A stretch of 64,000 nucleotides of DNA from Helopsaltes ochotensis (GCA_013400155.1 VXBM01000008.1:1101110-1165109); one strand, 5' to 3'; shown: positions 40,229-54,112, counted from the first letter of the stretch. The notes: generated from the sequence alone by a model not told the origin. Program-made: numbers and translations.

Positions 40229-41463
40229 AACTTTACTTTACATTTATCTTTTGACTGTAACAGTTTTAGTTTTATTAGAGTGTATCATTATGATTTCAGA
40301 GCTATTTGGGATTTTTCCACAAAGATTTGTATTAAGCCTGAAATTACACTTATGTTAATATATAAAGGAAACATTTTGCTATGTTTCATGTAACATAATT
40401 ATTAAGATTAGGTAATGGAATCACATGGTGCAATATCAGAATTCTAGAGAACATAATTTTTTTTATTACAGGTAGAAGCATCTTTGAGTTTTCTTTTGCC
40501 ACACCATTAATTTACTAAAATGAAAGTGTTATCTATTTCAAACAGCAGCTCATTTAAATTAAACTCATCACCACAAGTATTACTTTTCAAATGTCATTTC
40601 CTATCTGTGATACAGAAAGCAAAAACAATTTATGGAAGTTCGTGGTCTTACTTCTAAAAAACATTTTCAATCTCCACGTATTATATGCAAGGTAGTATAA
40701 AATTCACATGAATCATATTCAACAAATTCCATGTTCAGCTTCCAAAGTTAGAAGATAATTGATTAACTCCAGTAGAAAGCATTTGGAAAAAAAACCAAAC
40801 CAAAACAGAAAACCAAACTCAATTCTATATAAGGTAAAGAGAAGCCATTTTTCTGTTTTACTTTCAGATGGATACATTACTTATTTTATCAATGGAATGG
40901 GGACTGGAAGAAAGCTGCTCAGGAAACAACAGAAACAAGATTTTAAAAAATATTTTCAGAGCGTCAAATGTGCCTTAGGATAGACCTGCCTGGCAATTTT
41001 TCAGCGAATCAGTTTATATTCAGACAAGGGCCATTCATAAATATGCAAAATTTAGCTGTGAAAGGGATGATTTCTGTAATGTGAGGGAAGCTGTGTCAGA
41101 ACTGGGCACAATTCCTGCACCTCTTTAGGGTTAAGGAGCTACAGCAGCCACTCAGTTACACAAGACAATACAAAGAGTGCAGAAGCCATTACCTGTTCCG
41201 AGTAAGTCAAACCAGCTATATGAATATTAAGTGCTAATGAGGCCAGCTGGATGCAATAAGGAGAAGATTTTCACATGCTACAGGGTACTATTTGTTCAGA
41301 CCCTCTAGCTGGAGCTGCTCTACTTAGTATACATGAGTCAACATTAGTCCTGACATGACATTAGTAATGACATGAGTCAACAATTCTCTGGACACAGATT
41401 TCTACACCCAAGTATCTTAGTGCTTAGTTATTCACAGTCCTTGGTATGAGTGAGGGAAAGGCT

Positions 41464-41513
41464 CATATGATCCCATGTCTTGCCATCATAGTGGCAAGAC
41501 ATGGGATCATATG
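41464..41513. repeat. Perfect inverted repeat: 22-bp arms, 6-bp loop
   Basis: The arm at 41464-41485 (catatgatccca...cttgcca) is the exact reverse complement of 41492-41513 (tggcaagaca...tcatatg), separated by tcatag. There is no mismatch. The pairing does not continue beyond either arm. Transcribed on either strand it would fold into a fully paired hairpin. Confidence 0.95.
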
Positions 41514-43179
41514 CCAAAACATACAAAACAGGGACTTTGGCTTTCATGTTTCCAGCATCCTCAGCAACTGCTAGAAACTAGTTATAAGAAGAAATGTCAT
41601 TGGCCTCCATTTCTCAATTATCATGAAATACTCAGTAAAGTCTTAAATTCATTGCTACGTAGAACAGAAAATAACTTTTGAAATTGAAAATATATATGTT
41701 TTAACATTTAGAAGGAAAAACCTATTTCAAATGCATTAAGATGGTAATTGCAATGCTATTTTCAAAGCCTAAAATTAAGCTTTTTAGATCTAGAGCTAGA
41801 AGTAGATCTCAAAACCTCCTTGATTTTTCTGAATTGAGACACATTATTAAATTCTAGTTTTAGAAACAAGGAAGAGTGTAAGTGTGGATTTAACACCACA
41901 TTTTCAATCCTATCTATGATCTGTATTATTTGGATTTCTAGATGATTGATTTAAGACAAAGAGATTGATTTTCAGAAGACACAATTGAAAACATCTAAAT
42001 CAGAAAAGTGGTAAAAATTAATTCACTAATAAATTGATTCTTTCATTAATAAATAATTACTTCTGAATTGCTGAATTTACTTGCATTGTTTGTGTTCACA
42101 GTTTATTTCACTAATTATGGAACTTTAAACCTGATCAATGTTTTACTATATAAACAACACTCTGAATGTTTCCTTCAGGATATTCTAGACTTGTATTTCT
42201 TTTCTGCATTTAAGTTATTCAAATTTTTCCCCAAATCACAGAGAGGTCTGCTATATTTTGTCTAGAGCCAAGCAAAAACCTTACCATTATTTTTTTAAAG
42301 AGATTAATTTTAGATATGGGTTAGTTTAGTGCAATTAAAACATTTTATTAGCAATTCAGAATCAGCCAGAAACTTAACCATAGAGTTGTTTTTTTCAGAA
42401 GTCTAAATGTGAGTTAACACATCTAATCTGTCGTTACAGTCAACAGAGATGTAGTATGTGATTTTGTTACCTAAACCAAACTTAGTTTAGTATGATTTTG
42501 GCCGCTGTGGAGTTCCTTGGTTGGTATTCAAACCTTCAACAGAAGGTCTCCTCTGATCCCTGTGTCATGTCTACCAGGCCTGTGCACTATTTCAATACAC
42601 CAAAGCATTTCAAATTGTAGTCAATGACTGTGTTTAGGGACCTGATTCCCACCTTTATTCAAATGACGGAGTCTGGAAAATTATGCAGGTGACTACAGGT
42701 AAGTTTCTACTTGTGGCAAGCTGAATGACCATCATTTGCATTGGCCAGGGCTCCATTAGCTGTAGCAGGAGCTGGCATATTGATATCCATGCTCAATGCA
42801 TAAACACCAGACACCTGAACCCAGATCTGAATCTCAAAACTGAAGTCAGTTCCTGATGTTTAAATTTCTTTAAAGAAAACAATGAAAAGCCTTTGGATTT
42901 TTGAATTGAAAAGCTAATATATTTTATGTAGGAATCAACAACACTCATATCTGAATAAAATAATGGAAAATTTGTATTTAGAAACTGTCACATGAAAGCA
43001 GTCACTGAAAAGTTGGGCGTTACTTACTTTTTAAAACATATTTTAGAAAACTGAAATGATTTCACATAGAATTTTGATGTAGCAGTCTTAAAATTATCCT
43101 CACAAGTTCTTGGGAAAAAAAGCAAGAATAGACCCCAAAAAATTTCCTATAGTATGTGTGATAATAAAAGTATCACTCA

Positions 43180-43954
43180 GTCACCAACTGAGAAGCTCCA
43201 GAGCCAGCACAACTCCCAAACTGGGGCAACCTCAGAGGGAGACAAGAGAACTGCCAGGAGTGTTGAAATATAGTTACTGGTGATGGTACCAGGGCAAGGC
43301 CAGGAGTACCAGCATCCGGGCCTTCCCATGCTTGAGCGTGGCCCACAGGAGCAGCAGCGACCAGGAAGGAGTGATGCCAGCAGGGTGGGCACACAGTGGA
43401 GCGTCAGTTCCAGCAGCACTTGTCACGGCAGGATGTGCAGAAAGGGCACTTTAGCCCTGCAGCTCAACCAGGGAGCATGGCATGCACCCGGCAGAATGCC
43501 ATGGCCCCTCTGACCTCTGCAGCCACCAGGAGGGACACGGCTGCCCAGACAGAGCTCCGGTGGGAACGCGCTGCTGCCGCGCTGCCAGGCTGTGCCAGCT
43601 CCCACCCCAGCAGCAGACGGCAGCGGGAACAGGGACGTGGGATGAAGGGTATCAGAGAGAGAGAGAGAGAGAAAGAGAGACTGCTGGAATTGCACCCAGC
43701 CTTCCCTGGGACAGGCCCAGCAGGCAGACAGGATGCATGGTTTGGAGGATTCCCCACCCTCCCTCTTAAGGGGCAGGGGCAGTGGCGGTGAGTCCCTGCC
43801 TGGTGCAGCAGGCTTGTCTCCTCTGTCACTGCCCTGCCTCCCCAGGTGTGACAGGTGTGAGCCCCTGCAAGTAGAACCCATCAGTGATGAGGACAATGGT
43901 TCATCCAGCATGGAGGTGTCACCAGGGTTGTCAGGCCATGTCCTGCATCAATAC
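43180..43954. repeat. GC-rich block of unknown family
   Basis: About 0.78 kb that is markedly richer in G+C than its surroundings, with many CAGCAG/CCAGG segments and an internal GA microsatellite. Long open frames on both strands are overlapping and lack recognisable domains, as expected of GC-rich non-coding DNA. Because it runs into a CR1-type tail, it may be the body of a retrotransposed element, but I do not recognise the family. Confidence 0.45.
43654..43680. repeat. (GA)n microsatellite
   Basis: gagagagagagagagagaaa followed by gagaga, with a single interruption, inside the GC-rich block. Confidence 0.9.
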
Positions 43955-44010
43955 CACTTTGATGATCTTAAAGGTCTTTCCCAGCAGAAGTATTTCTATG
44001 ATTCTATGAG
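43955..44010 (+). mobile_element. CR1-type 3' tail
   Basis: tgatgatcttaaaggtcttt, then a short diverged stretch, then tttctatgattctatgag, i.e. the ATTCTATG repeat that ends avian CR1 elements and CR1-mobilised SINEs. The upstream sequence is not typical of CR1. Confidence 0.8.
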
Positions 44011-44879
44011 TTACAAAGCATAAAGGATAAAAACGGAACTTATTTTATCTAAGCAGAACATCTGGAACATGTTGTCCTTACTCAGATACTGTCATGTTGC
44101 TACTCTTAGAAAACATTTATAAGCAGGTAGGAGAGCTGTAGAGTATAGACTTACATTCTCAGGGCTTCTCAGACAACACATCACATTCACAACTAAAACT
44201 TAAAATACATTACAAATTTAGAATAAACTAAACATAACAGTTTAATAGCTTTCTATGTTCTAGATTAGATTAGCTGTATAATTTATCTATACAGTACTTC
44301 TATGGAAAAAGAAATTTCTCATTATTTTAGGCTTCATACACCATCATATCCATGGTATATAGTTTCTCATTCATCAAGATGCTGTGCTTTTTTGCTTTTT
44401 ACAATTATATCTGTGCAAACCCTATCACACTAAAATATAATTGCAATTATTTTGAACTGCTCTTCATTTTTTTTTTTCCAAAGCATTTTAAATAAATGCA
44501 GGGTCTTCCACCTAACAACTTGATTATGTTTTGGTAAAATGTATTTCCAAAACAACTGCAACATAGAAAAGAAAACCCAAACAAAACTTTAATCTTGCTT
44601 CCTGAACAACACATTTTTATGTCAAAAAACTTTCAAATAATATAATATTTACCTCGGTTATAAAATGGCATCAGTGGACACCAACCTGAATGCATGGCAG
44701 GCATATCTGCTGGCAGCAAAGAAGTCCCAACAGTGTCCAGAGTAGCAATAACAGAGGCACAACCAGTAGATCAAGGGAAATTTCTTTGCTTATATCCAGA
44801 ATATTACTCCAGTTTTTGGCCAATCATACATAAAAACCACCAATAAACTAAAGTGGAGTTTTTAAAAGTGGAGAATTTT

Positions 44880-45075
44880 AAAGCTTTACTGGTTAGGGGC
44901 TGAAACACTTGTCCCGTGAAGAGAGCCCAGGGGATGGGGAAACTAATGGCAGCCCCCCACCAAATGCCTCTGGGGAGGTGAGCAAGAAGATGGAGCCAAC
45001 CTCTTCTGAGAAAGTTAATGACAGGATGACAAGAGAATGGATACCAACTCAAAAGTTTTCTAGAAAATAAAAGTT
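44880..45075 (+). mobile_element. CR1 LINE internal fragment
   Basis: ctggggaggtgagcaagaag, atggagccaacctcttctga and the diverged gacaggatgacaagagaatg resemble the CR1 segment that follows the reverse transcriptase region. Both ends are degraded and the 3' tail is missing. It is antisense to TMEM117. Confidence 0.6.
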
Positions 45076-47463
45076 CATATGCCGTATTTTTCACAAGTTG
45101 AGCCAGTTCCAGTATAAGGCTGACAACCATCTTCTTAAGAAACAAAGAAAAATCAAAAATCATAATGCAAATTACTGTGATTCTGACTTCCTGGGAAATT
45201 AACCTTTCTAACAGTAGAACATGACTAGAAATAAGATTGAACAAAAAGAAGTTAATAATGAGACTCACCAAAATACATCTTGACAGCCAGTGCAGTTCCA
45301 ATAATTATATGCTCAGCCCTGTGACAATATGAATATCGTCACTATTTCAGTGGAAGATAAACATTACAAATTTCCAAGAAGAAGGTGCACAAGGGAACTT
45401 GTGCAATTGTTGTGGCTATATTCACCAAGATACCCAGAAACATACTGGAGAAACCTTGAGTTTTCCAGGAAATAGTTTTCCCCCTCAAATAGAAACTTCA
45501 GAAATTTCAGAAAAAGTCTTGTGTTCTATCCTGAGACTAATCTGCACTCTTCTCCAAATTGTTCCCATAAATGGAATCCAGATAAATCCTGGAAGAAATA
45601 GCAATGTTCAGGGAACCCAGAAAAGATGCAGTAAAATCCAGGCTGAGGGTTATCCCACACCTGCCCTGTAAAGAGAAGTGCAGGAGCTCAGATCAGCAAT
45701 CATCCATGTGGATTGGATCATCATGCTATTGGTTACTCTGAGGAAACTGGGGTCTCACTAGTTCTGATCAGAAATTCCTTCCCATGGATGAGAAACATTT
45801 ATCAATAAAAGATTAACCAATAATGATGCTTATTTGAATGTTTTGGTTTTCTTAAAAAACAGTAATCAAAAGTTTTATTCCAGGATTTCCAACAAAGTGT
45901 AAGCAAAGATCCTTTTCCTCCAGAAATAATTTGTCATCCTTTACCTTCCAGCCTTGGTCTCTTCAGCTTCTAACATCCTAACAAGAAAGACTTAATGTTA
46001 AAATGCTCAGAATTTACCATCTCAGTCACACAATTCTATGTTGAACAAAACCCATTTGCTTTTAGCTGACATTCCCTCCTGGCAGCTAGTACTCTCTCAA
46101 TTTTAGACCTGTTTCTTCCTCCTTACTTGACCTGAATGGATTTCCATGGGGTTTGTAACTTGTAATAGAGCCTCTTTGGCCCTAACATCTGTCAGTTTTT
46201 CGTTGAGCTGGGACTAATGCAAAGGACTAAGGACATCTTAGAAGGATTTAAGGTAGGGGAGTAGTACTGGACTGCTGAATGACACTGCAGAGTTCAGGCA
46301 GTAGGGATTGACAGAGAATGCTAAAAGCCATCAGTTTTCATTTTTTTTTCTGGAGTATAATCAGAGGCATTTGTTTCTTTTCCCACAGTTTTCTTTCATG
46401 GATCTCCTTTAGGGTTATAACCATCTTTTAGTAAGTCTTAAAGAGTAAGTGATCAATATCATGCTTCTTATGCCTATCCAACAAGGTAATTCTTTCACCT
46501 GACCCAGGCTACAAGCTGAGAACAGGCCTTTTATCTTGCCCAGGGAATAGACGAGCTGTCTGGACAAGGGGTCACATCTAGGTGAGGTTAGGTATCCACC
46601 AGTTTATCTCCAGAGACCCAAATAGTACATCAGATTTTGCTTTGCTTTCATGATTATACTGTGCTCAAAATAGTTTAGGTGCTGCTAAAGAGACCCCGAG
46701 TTTAATAGACATTGTGCTGACCAAATTTTGTTAAACATATATTCCATGTTTAATATTCTCTTAAACATTTTTACCCCTCACTGGATGTGTCCCCTCTAGT
46801 TTTTCAGCTCTATGACCCTTCCTGTAAAATACTTCAACATGTGCGTTTGACCAGCATAAAAGCCTACAAGCTGCCACCCCACCACTTCTATGATTGCTCA
46901 GCCAATCTCCAGCGAGCACCTACAGTGAGAAGCTAGAGGAATACTTTTGGACGGGCTATATTTTGCAGTATCTCACTTTCTCTCTAAACACGGAACCTTT
47001 GTCTTGTTGATGAGACTGAAAAAATCAGAATTTGGAATAAATGGATTCACTTGGCTTCTTCGATCAACCACTGGAGAGACTAGAATCAACCACATTTTTT
47101 GACTTTTGTATTACAAATAACTGCATCCATTTCACAAAGGTTCTAAGAGGGAAGACAGCTTTGGGGACTAGATACAGAATCTCAGAAAGCTTCATTTAGT
47201 CATTTGGATTAACTTTGTTAGTATTATCTTCAGGTTTCCTCTAGGTATTCAGTCATTGTTCAGATTTGATATTAAATTAATTTGACCAGTTCTTCAATGA
47301 GGTTTTTGTCTTTATGTTCTTCTTGGGAGCCCTGAAAATAACTGTCGTCTCTAGCTAAGAGGCCGTGAAAGATGAATGTGACTTACAATCATCCCGGGCC
47401 TTTCCAGCCATTACTGGCAATCTATCACAGACTTTTCTGAGTTGATAACCCCATCAATGTCTA

Positions 47464-47481
47464 CCAAAAAAAAAAAAAAAA
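47464..47481 (+). repeat. Poly(A) run
   Basis: About 17 uninterrupted A bases followed by taaagaaagaaa. There is no adjoining gene-like sequence, so no processed pseudogene is inferred. Confidence 0.8.
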
Positions 47482-49785
47482 ATAAAGAAAGAAATCTATT
47501 TCATCTGAGACAGTGGCAACCTTCACTAAGTTAAAGCAGGTTTTCAGTACACAGTGGGAGTATTCTGATATTTATTTGGGGAGGAATAGACTTTACATTT
47601 AAAACTCTCCAAATATTGTTAAATGTTATACTACATCAGCTGGGTTTTTTTAGTTTGAAAAGTGTTCATAAATGCTATAAACTATGATTGCTAATATGAG
47701 CATTTCATTCTGCATTTAAAGATGGCTTCAGATATGGATTATACAGGACTGGCGTGACCACCAATTGTTTTACGAACAGTAGTTGCAGAATGCCACAACA
47801 TCTTCTCTGAAGCCACCTGCCTGCTAAGCAAGATGCCCTTAAATTAATTCAGATTATTCTACAGCCCACAAGTTTGTGAGAATATGCTGCTAGAATAAAT
47901 TTTAACAATGCTTCCAGACAGTAATGCTGTTACCAATTTCTCCGTCAGTCAAATGATACTTTCCTTGAATTTGCATAAATCTAAATGCTGGGAAAACACA
48001 TATTTTATTCCATTTAGATTTCTGTAATTACATTTGCATCAAATTTGTTCAAAGGATGGGATATGTGTAATGAATGAGACTAGCAAACCTCTATTGCTTT
48101 ATTTGAATGGGAATAATTGAACATATGAAGGGTTTTGGTTACAAGATATAATTCAAAAGGAGTGTATGGATCACTTCTTTCTTAAGGAAAAAAAAAAATA
48201 ACATCAAACAAACCAAAAAAGAAGTTTTCATAATTCAGTCTGAAGAATAAAGTCTATTTTCTAGTTGGACTGACCATGTGGAAAAGTGCCCTCAAATCTC
48301 TTTCAGAAAGATCATAACAGAACAGCTCACAAAGTCAAAAAGTTTGTTCCAAACTAGTACCTTAAGACCTGTGAAAGCTGATTAAAATCTTAGCTCCTGC
48401 TCAACATACTATGCTGGTATTGTATGTGCCTGCTGTGTTGACACCTTGGACCTTGCCATCGATTTCATTCCAAATAGGTCTGACCTAGATGCTCTTTAAA
48501 AAGGAATTGTTTAAAAACACCTCCAAGAGCTTTCTACTTACATTATTAGAGTTCAGAGTGATTTTTAAAGCCAATTCTTTTTGCAAACCCAAACTGCTAG
48601 TGATTGTTTAGTTTTCTTTCATTTGTACGGAAAAACTTAACATTAGGTAGCAAATTGAAATGCTTCCTAAATTCTGGGTTGTTTTAAAACAGTCACATCT
48701 GCTGCCAATTAGTCTTATTAATGCTCATTCAGTTTGTTCATGTTGCAAAAAAAAAAGATAAAACTGAGCCGTAATTGCCACTCTCCTAATGAGTACAGCT
48801 GTGTCACAGGGCCAAAAGGTTCCTGAAAAAATTCAAAGCCCAGACCTTAGATAGCATTTACAAATGGGATCATAATATATTTTTTTCCTATTTCTGCTTA
48901 TGCAGCAAGAGACATAAAAGTTGAATCCTTCCTCTCTCAGTTCAAGGAGCTCTGGTTTTGTCCTTGTACTGGGAATTACCTCAATCACAAAAAGTCACAG
49001 CACTGCAGATATACCATGATCAATCTTAAAAACAAAAATGATAAAACTGAGGAGGTAAAACGAATAATGGCATTATAAAGTAGTGATTCCTCTCACCTAA
49101 AATTTTTTTAACCTGTTTCCATTTCCAAACTGATCAGGAAACACAAAAAATAAGCATAGTAAGTGGCTTGACAAGGTGGATGTATAGTTAAAATTTTCTC
49201 AAGGTACACAGGAAGACCTTACGATAAAACTTAAGTCTGAGGCTGAAGCTAGGATCCTAAATCCATAGCCAGGGAATCATATTTAAATGGTCTGGTTATC
49301 TGGAGTACTGCAAGCCCCACAAATCTTATGTAGGTCAAATTCAAAATAATTTTTTATCTATTTGGATGCTTAAAATAATATTATAGGATAGTAAGTTCAG
49401 ATGGTTAATATTTTGGCTATGACTGATTTTCCAAATCCAAGAGTAAAGCATTTTTCCAATGCATCACTTTCTGACTACATACACCTAGATATTAGTGCCA
49501 GTTTTCTTTATTAGTCTGTTCTTCCACTGAGAGGCAAAACCTGCTGTCATAAGACACATTAAAGTTTAGAATGTTGTATTACACAAGGTCAGTATGTAAC
49601 TTATAAAGCCAGATTATTTGTCTACATATCACAATCAATAACTCAATCAGGTTTCTGATACAAGAATCATATAGATATACATATTAGTAATATTGTTATT
49701 ATTCAAAATCAGAAAATAGCTCTTTAAGAAAAAACCCAAACCAATAGCAAAACTCAATAAATGTAGAAAGGAGCCTGATTAGGTG

Positions 49786-49826
49786 GAAACAAAGCAAACA
49801 AACAAACAAACCCAAAAAACAAAAGA
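49786..49826 (+). repeat. (CAAA)n simple repeat
   Basis: caaagcaaacaaacaaacaa continuing into A/C-rich sequence. Confidence 0.85.
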
Positions 49827-52354
49827 ACCCTGCAGCAAGCATCAGAATTTTGCTTATTGAATAACGAGAAGATACGAACCAACACTGTGAAGAAAGAAAT
49901 ATAGAAATTCTAAGAGGGAAGTACTATCAAATGTGAGAAAAGGGTTTAAGACTAAACAAATCAAACAGGACAGCTATCATTGTATGTTTCAGTAATCTAT
50001 TTTTATGGATGCCATGGAGTTCATTAATCACTTCAAAGAAAAACATCTCCTACACCTAACTGGAAAAAAATATCTGTCAGTATCTAAAAGAGGATTAAAG
50101 TTTCATTGATGACTACTGGGCCTTTCTCATTGATTTTCAAAAGATGAAGGTCAGGTGCTTATTTAAACACGTGAATGTCTGTCTTCACTAAGAAAAGTCA
50201 ATCTTCTTGATGGCTAATGTCAATATCCAAAGCCATCAACAACAACTGCTCAGAATCACAAAGATTTTCTTAATTTTCCAACCTTACCTAGATTGCTTAT
50301 TCTGTGCCTGAATTGAAGGTCCTACATACATTCTGCTTCTTTATAAAATTAAATTACATACTGCTGATATCTCTGGTAATAGGGGTCATATTAACAGCAT
50401 ATTTCTTTCATTAAAATTATAGATATTATTAACAGCTATAGATTGACTATAGATAAAAAAAGATTTTCCTCCAGACCTAAAGAAAATCTACTGGAAGTTC
50501 TGAGGCCTCAAAACCACATTGCATTTAATAAATACTGCTAGTGTCACTAGAAAGTAAGTTTTACTTCAATATCAGCCTTGAAACTATTTAAAGAAACAAA
50601 AGCACATATCTGGCTTCAGTTCAGTATTTACTTCACACAAATGCCTTTGCTTCACTGTGCCATTATCCACCAGCAGAGTATGCCATTACTGGAACACAAG
50701 CTCTCATTCCACTAATGGCATTGCTTAAAGAATATTAAAATGCTGGTGTTTTCATTTGGGAGATATCCATACATCTTCCACAAGTAATTACATTACCAGT
50801 AATCCTTTTAAAAGGCTGTCTTTGCTCAGTTGCTTTGCCAATAGCTCTAAGCTTGGTTACACAACAATTGCACTTACTCATAGCGCATGAATTGATAACA
50901 GATGAACCAGCTAATACACTGGTACTCTCTGATCAGTCACAAATCATAGAACCTGGGCCCATCAAAGGAAACAAACATGATTTACAAAGCAAGATAGTTT
51001 GGTTTCATTTATGGCTGAAAAAAAGCAGAGAAAGGTGGAAATAGCACATCCTTTGACACGTTTTACGAAGAACAACAATTACCAGGAAACAGAGCCACTA
51101 ACTCTTTAAGAAGTGCTAGCATTCACAATGATATAAAAAAGCAGTCTCTAACTGCAGGACAAGCATTTCTTTCGTGAAGGATAAAAGCAGTCCTATGAAG
51201 ATATAGATTACAGGGCATATCATGAAATACTCTAATAACAGCAACAGATTCAGACTAAGACATTTTGCTAAATATTCAAACACTGCCTGAATTAAATCTG
51301 AAGACTATTTTCCATACTGTTGAATTATGTTGAATTCATTAATGAATAAAAACTGTTAACCTCAATACTAACCCTGCACTTCTCTACTGTAGAGTCTACT
51401 CCTTGTTCCTGAGATAGTGATTAAAAATAGCAACTGTCACCATATCTGTCAGTCAGTGTATACATAGATGATGCAGGAGGCAGTGTGCAGAAATGTTTTT
51501 GAATCATCAAGCAGCAGTACACAGAAAAGCAGAGAATAAATTAAACCAAAAAATAAGCCTCAGGCTGATGTGTTTGAACTTCACTGCAAACATTCTTCAT
51601 ACATATTTAATTGCTCCATTGAGACTGTGACTGTTCTGGAGATGTTCCAGGCATTATTTCCATTCCATTAGTAGACTTGCAGTATGTGTACTCCTTAACC
51701 CAAAATGATTGATTCTATAAATGTCTTCCCACTTACTGACCTGAACACTAATTGAGGTTGTGTATAGGTTAAAAGAGAGTGCATGCTTTTTGAAACCAGC
51801 CAACATATATTGTAGACACTGAAAGATCTTGTGGCACAAGAAGAAAGTGGTACTCCTAACTGAAGACATCAGTATGAGGTTTCACAAAAATGTTTCAGGT
51901 AGGAAGACCTGGAAATCACACAATAAGTTGACAAACTTTGCTAAACAACACTTTAAACAGAAGCATACTTCTAAGTCCCACCTTTCTGAAACATAAAACA
52001 ATCATTCTTTGAAATACAATTATCACATACCAGATGCTTTTGTCTGTACATTGCAAATTATTTTGCTCTGGGAGAAAGTATTTTTTACTTTTCATAAAAA
52101 TAAAGCTTTAGTAGTTCAGATAATTTTATCATTTCAGATGCACAGAAGAGGAAAAGTTAAACATTTTAAAGCAACTTAATTAAAACTAAGATAATGTTGC
52201 ACACTGCAAATTATTCTACTACGAATCAAAACTTTTCCTCCTCAAATTATTAAAGGTTAGCATAAGTACAGTATATCAACTAAAATTTCAAGTAAGCCAC
52301 CCTGAGGAAACAATCCTTAAGATCTCCATAAGCACTGCCCTGGTTCCGGATTAA

Positions 52355-52803
52355 CCTTGACGTGCTGGAGCATGCATATTCAAAGAAGGGCAGCAAAACC
52401 TGTGAAGGGTCTGGAGCACAAGTCCATATCACAAGTATATGGAATGCCTGAGGGAGCTGTGGTTGCTCAGCCTGGAGAAAAGAAGGGCTGGGGGAGACCT
52501 CATTGCTCTCTCCACCTGCCTGACAGGAGGTTGTGGACAGGTGGGGGTCAGTCTCTTTTAACAAACAACAGAAGAGGAAACACCCTCCAGTTGTGCTAGG
52601 AGAGGTTTAGATTGGCTATTAGGATAAATTTCCTCACTGACAGGGCTGTCAAGCATTGGAATGGCTGCCCAGGGAAGCGCTTGGAGGTATTTAAATGACA
52701 TGTAGATGTGGCACTTAGGGACAAGGTTTGGTGGTGAACCTTGGTGGTGGTGGGTTAATGGTTGGACTTAAAGGTCCTTTCCAATCTAAATGATTCTGTG
52801 ATC
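52355..52803 (+). mobile_element. CR1 LINE, 3' part, about 0.45 kb
   Basis: Contains ggttgctcagcctggagaaa, ggggagacctcattgctctc, a ggaggttgtgga block, aggttta-gattggctattagg, tggaatggctgcccagggaa and a 3' end ggtcctttccaatctaaatg then attctgtgat. This differs from the neighbouring copies, so it is a different CR1 subfamily. It is antisense to TMEM117. Confidence 0.92.
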
Positions 52804-53698
52804 AACCTGAAAGCCAGAGACAGTTTTAAATCCTTAGTATTTAAGACATTATAATCAGTTGTATCACATTTTGAAAGAGAAAATGCTTTATAATAGAGGT
52901 ATGCCCATACAGCTTGGTCAAGCTTGTATGAGACATTGAAAGAATACTTGAGAAACACTAATATTCATATTATACTTAATTTATAATGTTTACAAACATG
53001 AGTATGTTAGACTTCATGTGACAGACTACTGCAGAGAAGCTTAGACAAGAAATCTGGACCTGTCTTTGACAGAACTTTCATTCTGAGAACTAATGCATTA
53101 AAAATGACATTGCCAGTGCTGTCTTCCTCCAGACCCTCCAGATCAAATTTATTCAATTTAAAACTGATTTTTTCCCACTTAAATTCCAGCTCTTTCAACT
53201 CACTATATAATTTAAAAGTCAACTAAGATATTTCTAGCTTGTTTACTGTCATTGAAAACATGCATCACTCTATTACCTTCCCAAGATCCATGCTTCCTGT
53301 GCTATGCCAATTGGCTTTGAATATTTCAATAGATGAGGTCAGGTCAAAGCATGCAAATAACTGGAAGCTGAGCATATGTTGAGGTCCATTTTTTTTACTG
53401 GCACACCACTTCTGTGAGCAGAAAATATACGTTTATAAATGAGGAATTTAGCACATTTCTGTTTCTTTTTAGAATTAGAAATCCAGACAGTAACCTCCCT
53501 GGGGCAGAGTTCACTTCTCCTGGGCTCTGCAATGCTGGCACAATGGAGGTACCATGAAAGGGCATTTATAATAGCAGTTTGTTTTCAAATCATGGTCATG
53601 AGTATTTGTTTATAAAAAAATATTTATTTTATTAAATTAATTTAATTAAAATTAGTTTTCTAAGAGTTATAAATTTATTCATTCAGTTTATAATAGAG

Positions 53699-54112
53699 AT
53701 CACAGAATCAGAATGGTTTGGGTTTAAAGGGAATTTAAAGATCATCTTTTTCCAACTCCCCTGCCGACACCTTTCACTACACCAGGTTGCTCAGAGCTCT
53801 GTCCAGCCTGGCCTTGAACAATTCCAGGGATGAGACATCCACAAGCACTCTGGAAAATCTCTTCCAGTGCCTCACCACCATTGCAGGAAAGAATTTCTTC
53901 CTTAATCTGGTCTAAACCTATCCTCTTTCAGTTTAAAGGCTATTCCCCCTTATCCTATCATGACATGTCTTTGTAAAAAGTCCCTCTCTATCTTTCTTGT
54001 CAGCCCCTTTAGCCATTGCAAAGCTGCTAAAGGTCTCCCTGGAACTCTCTCATCTTCAGGCCGAACAACTCCAGCTCTTTCAGCCTGCCTTCATAGAAGA
54101 GGTGCTTTGAAT
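53699..54112 (-). mobile_element. CR1 LINE, 3' part, minus orientation
   Basis: On the plus strand it starts cacagaatcagaatggtttg (reverse of the CR1 tail) and continues gttgctcagagctctgtcca, gcctggccttgaacaattcc, ttccagtgcctcaccaccat, ttcttccttaatctggtcta and cagctctttcagcctgcctt. It is the only CR1 here in the same orientation as TMEM117. It shares subfamily features with the copy at 56.2-57.4 kb, including the atctttaaattcc segment near the end. Confidence 0.93.

Noticed and set aside
43396..43911. Overlapping 121-162 codon frames on both strands
   Set aside because: They coincide with the GC-rich block, where stop codons are rare. Several frames are open at once and none has a recognisable domain.
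44804..45301. 165-codon open frame on the minus strand with hydrophobic stretches
   Set aside because: It overlaps a plus-strand CR1 fragment at 44880-45075, so much of it is the antisense of a repeat. It is not a TMEM117 exon.
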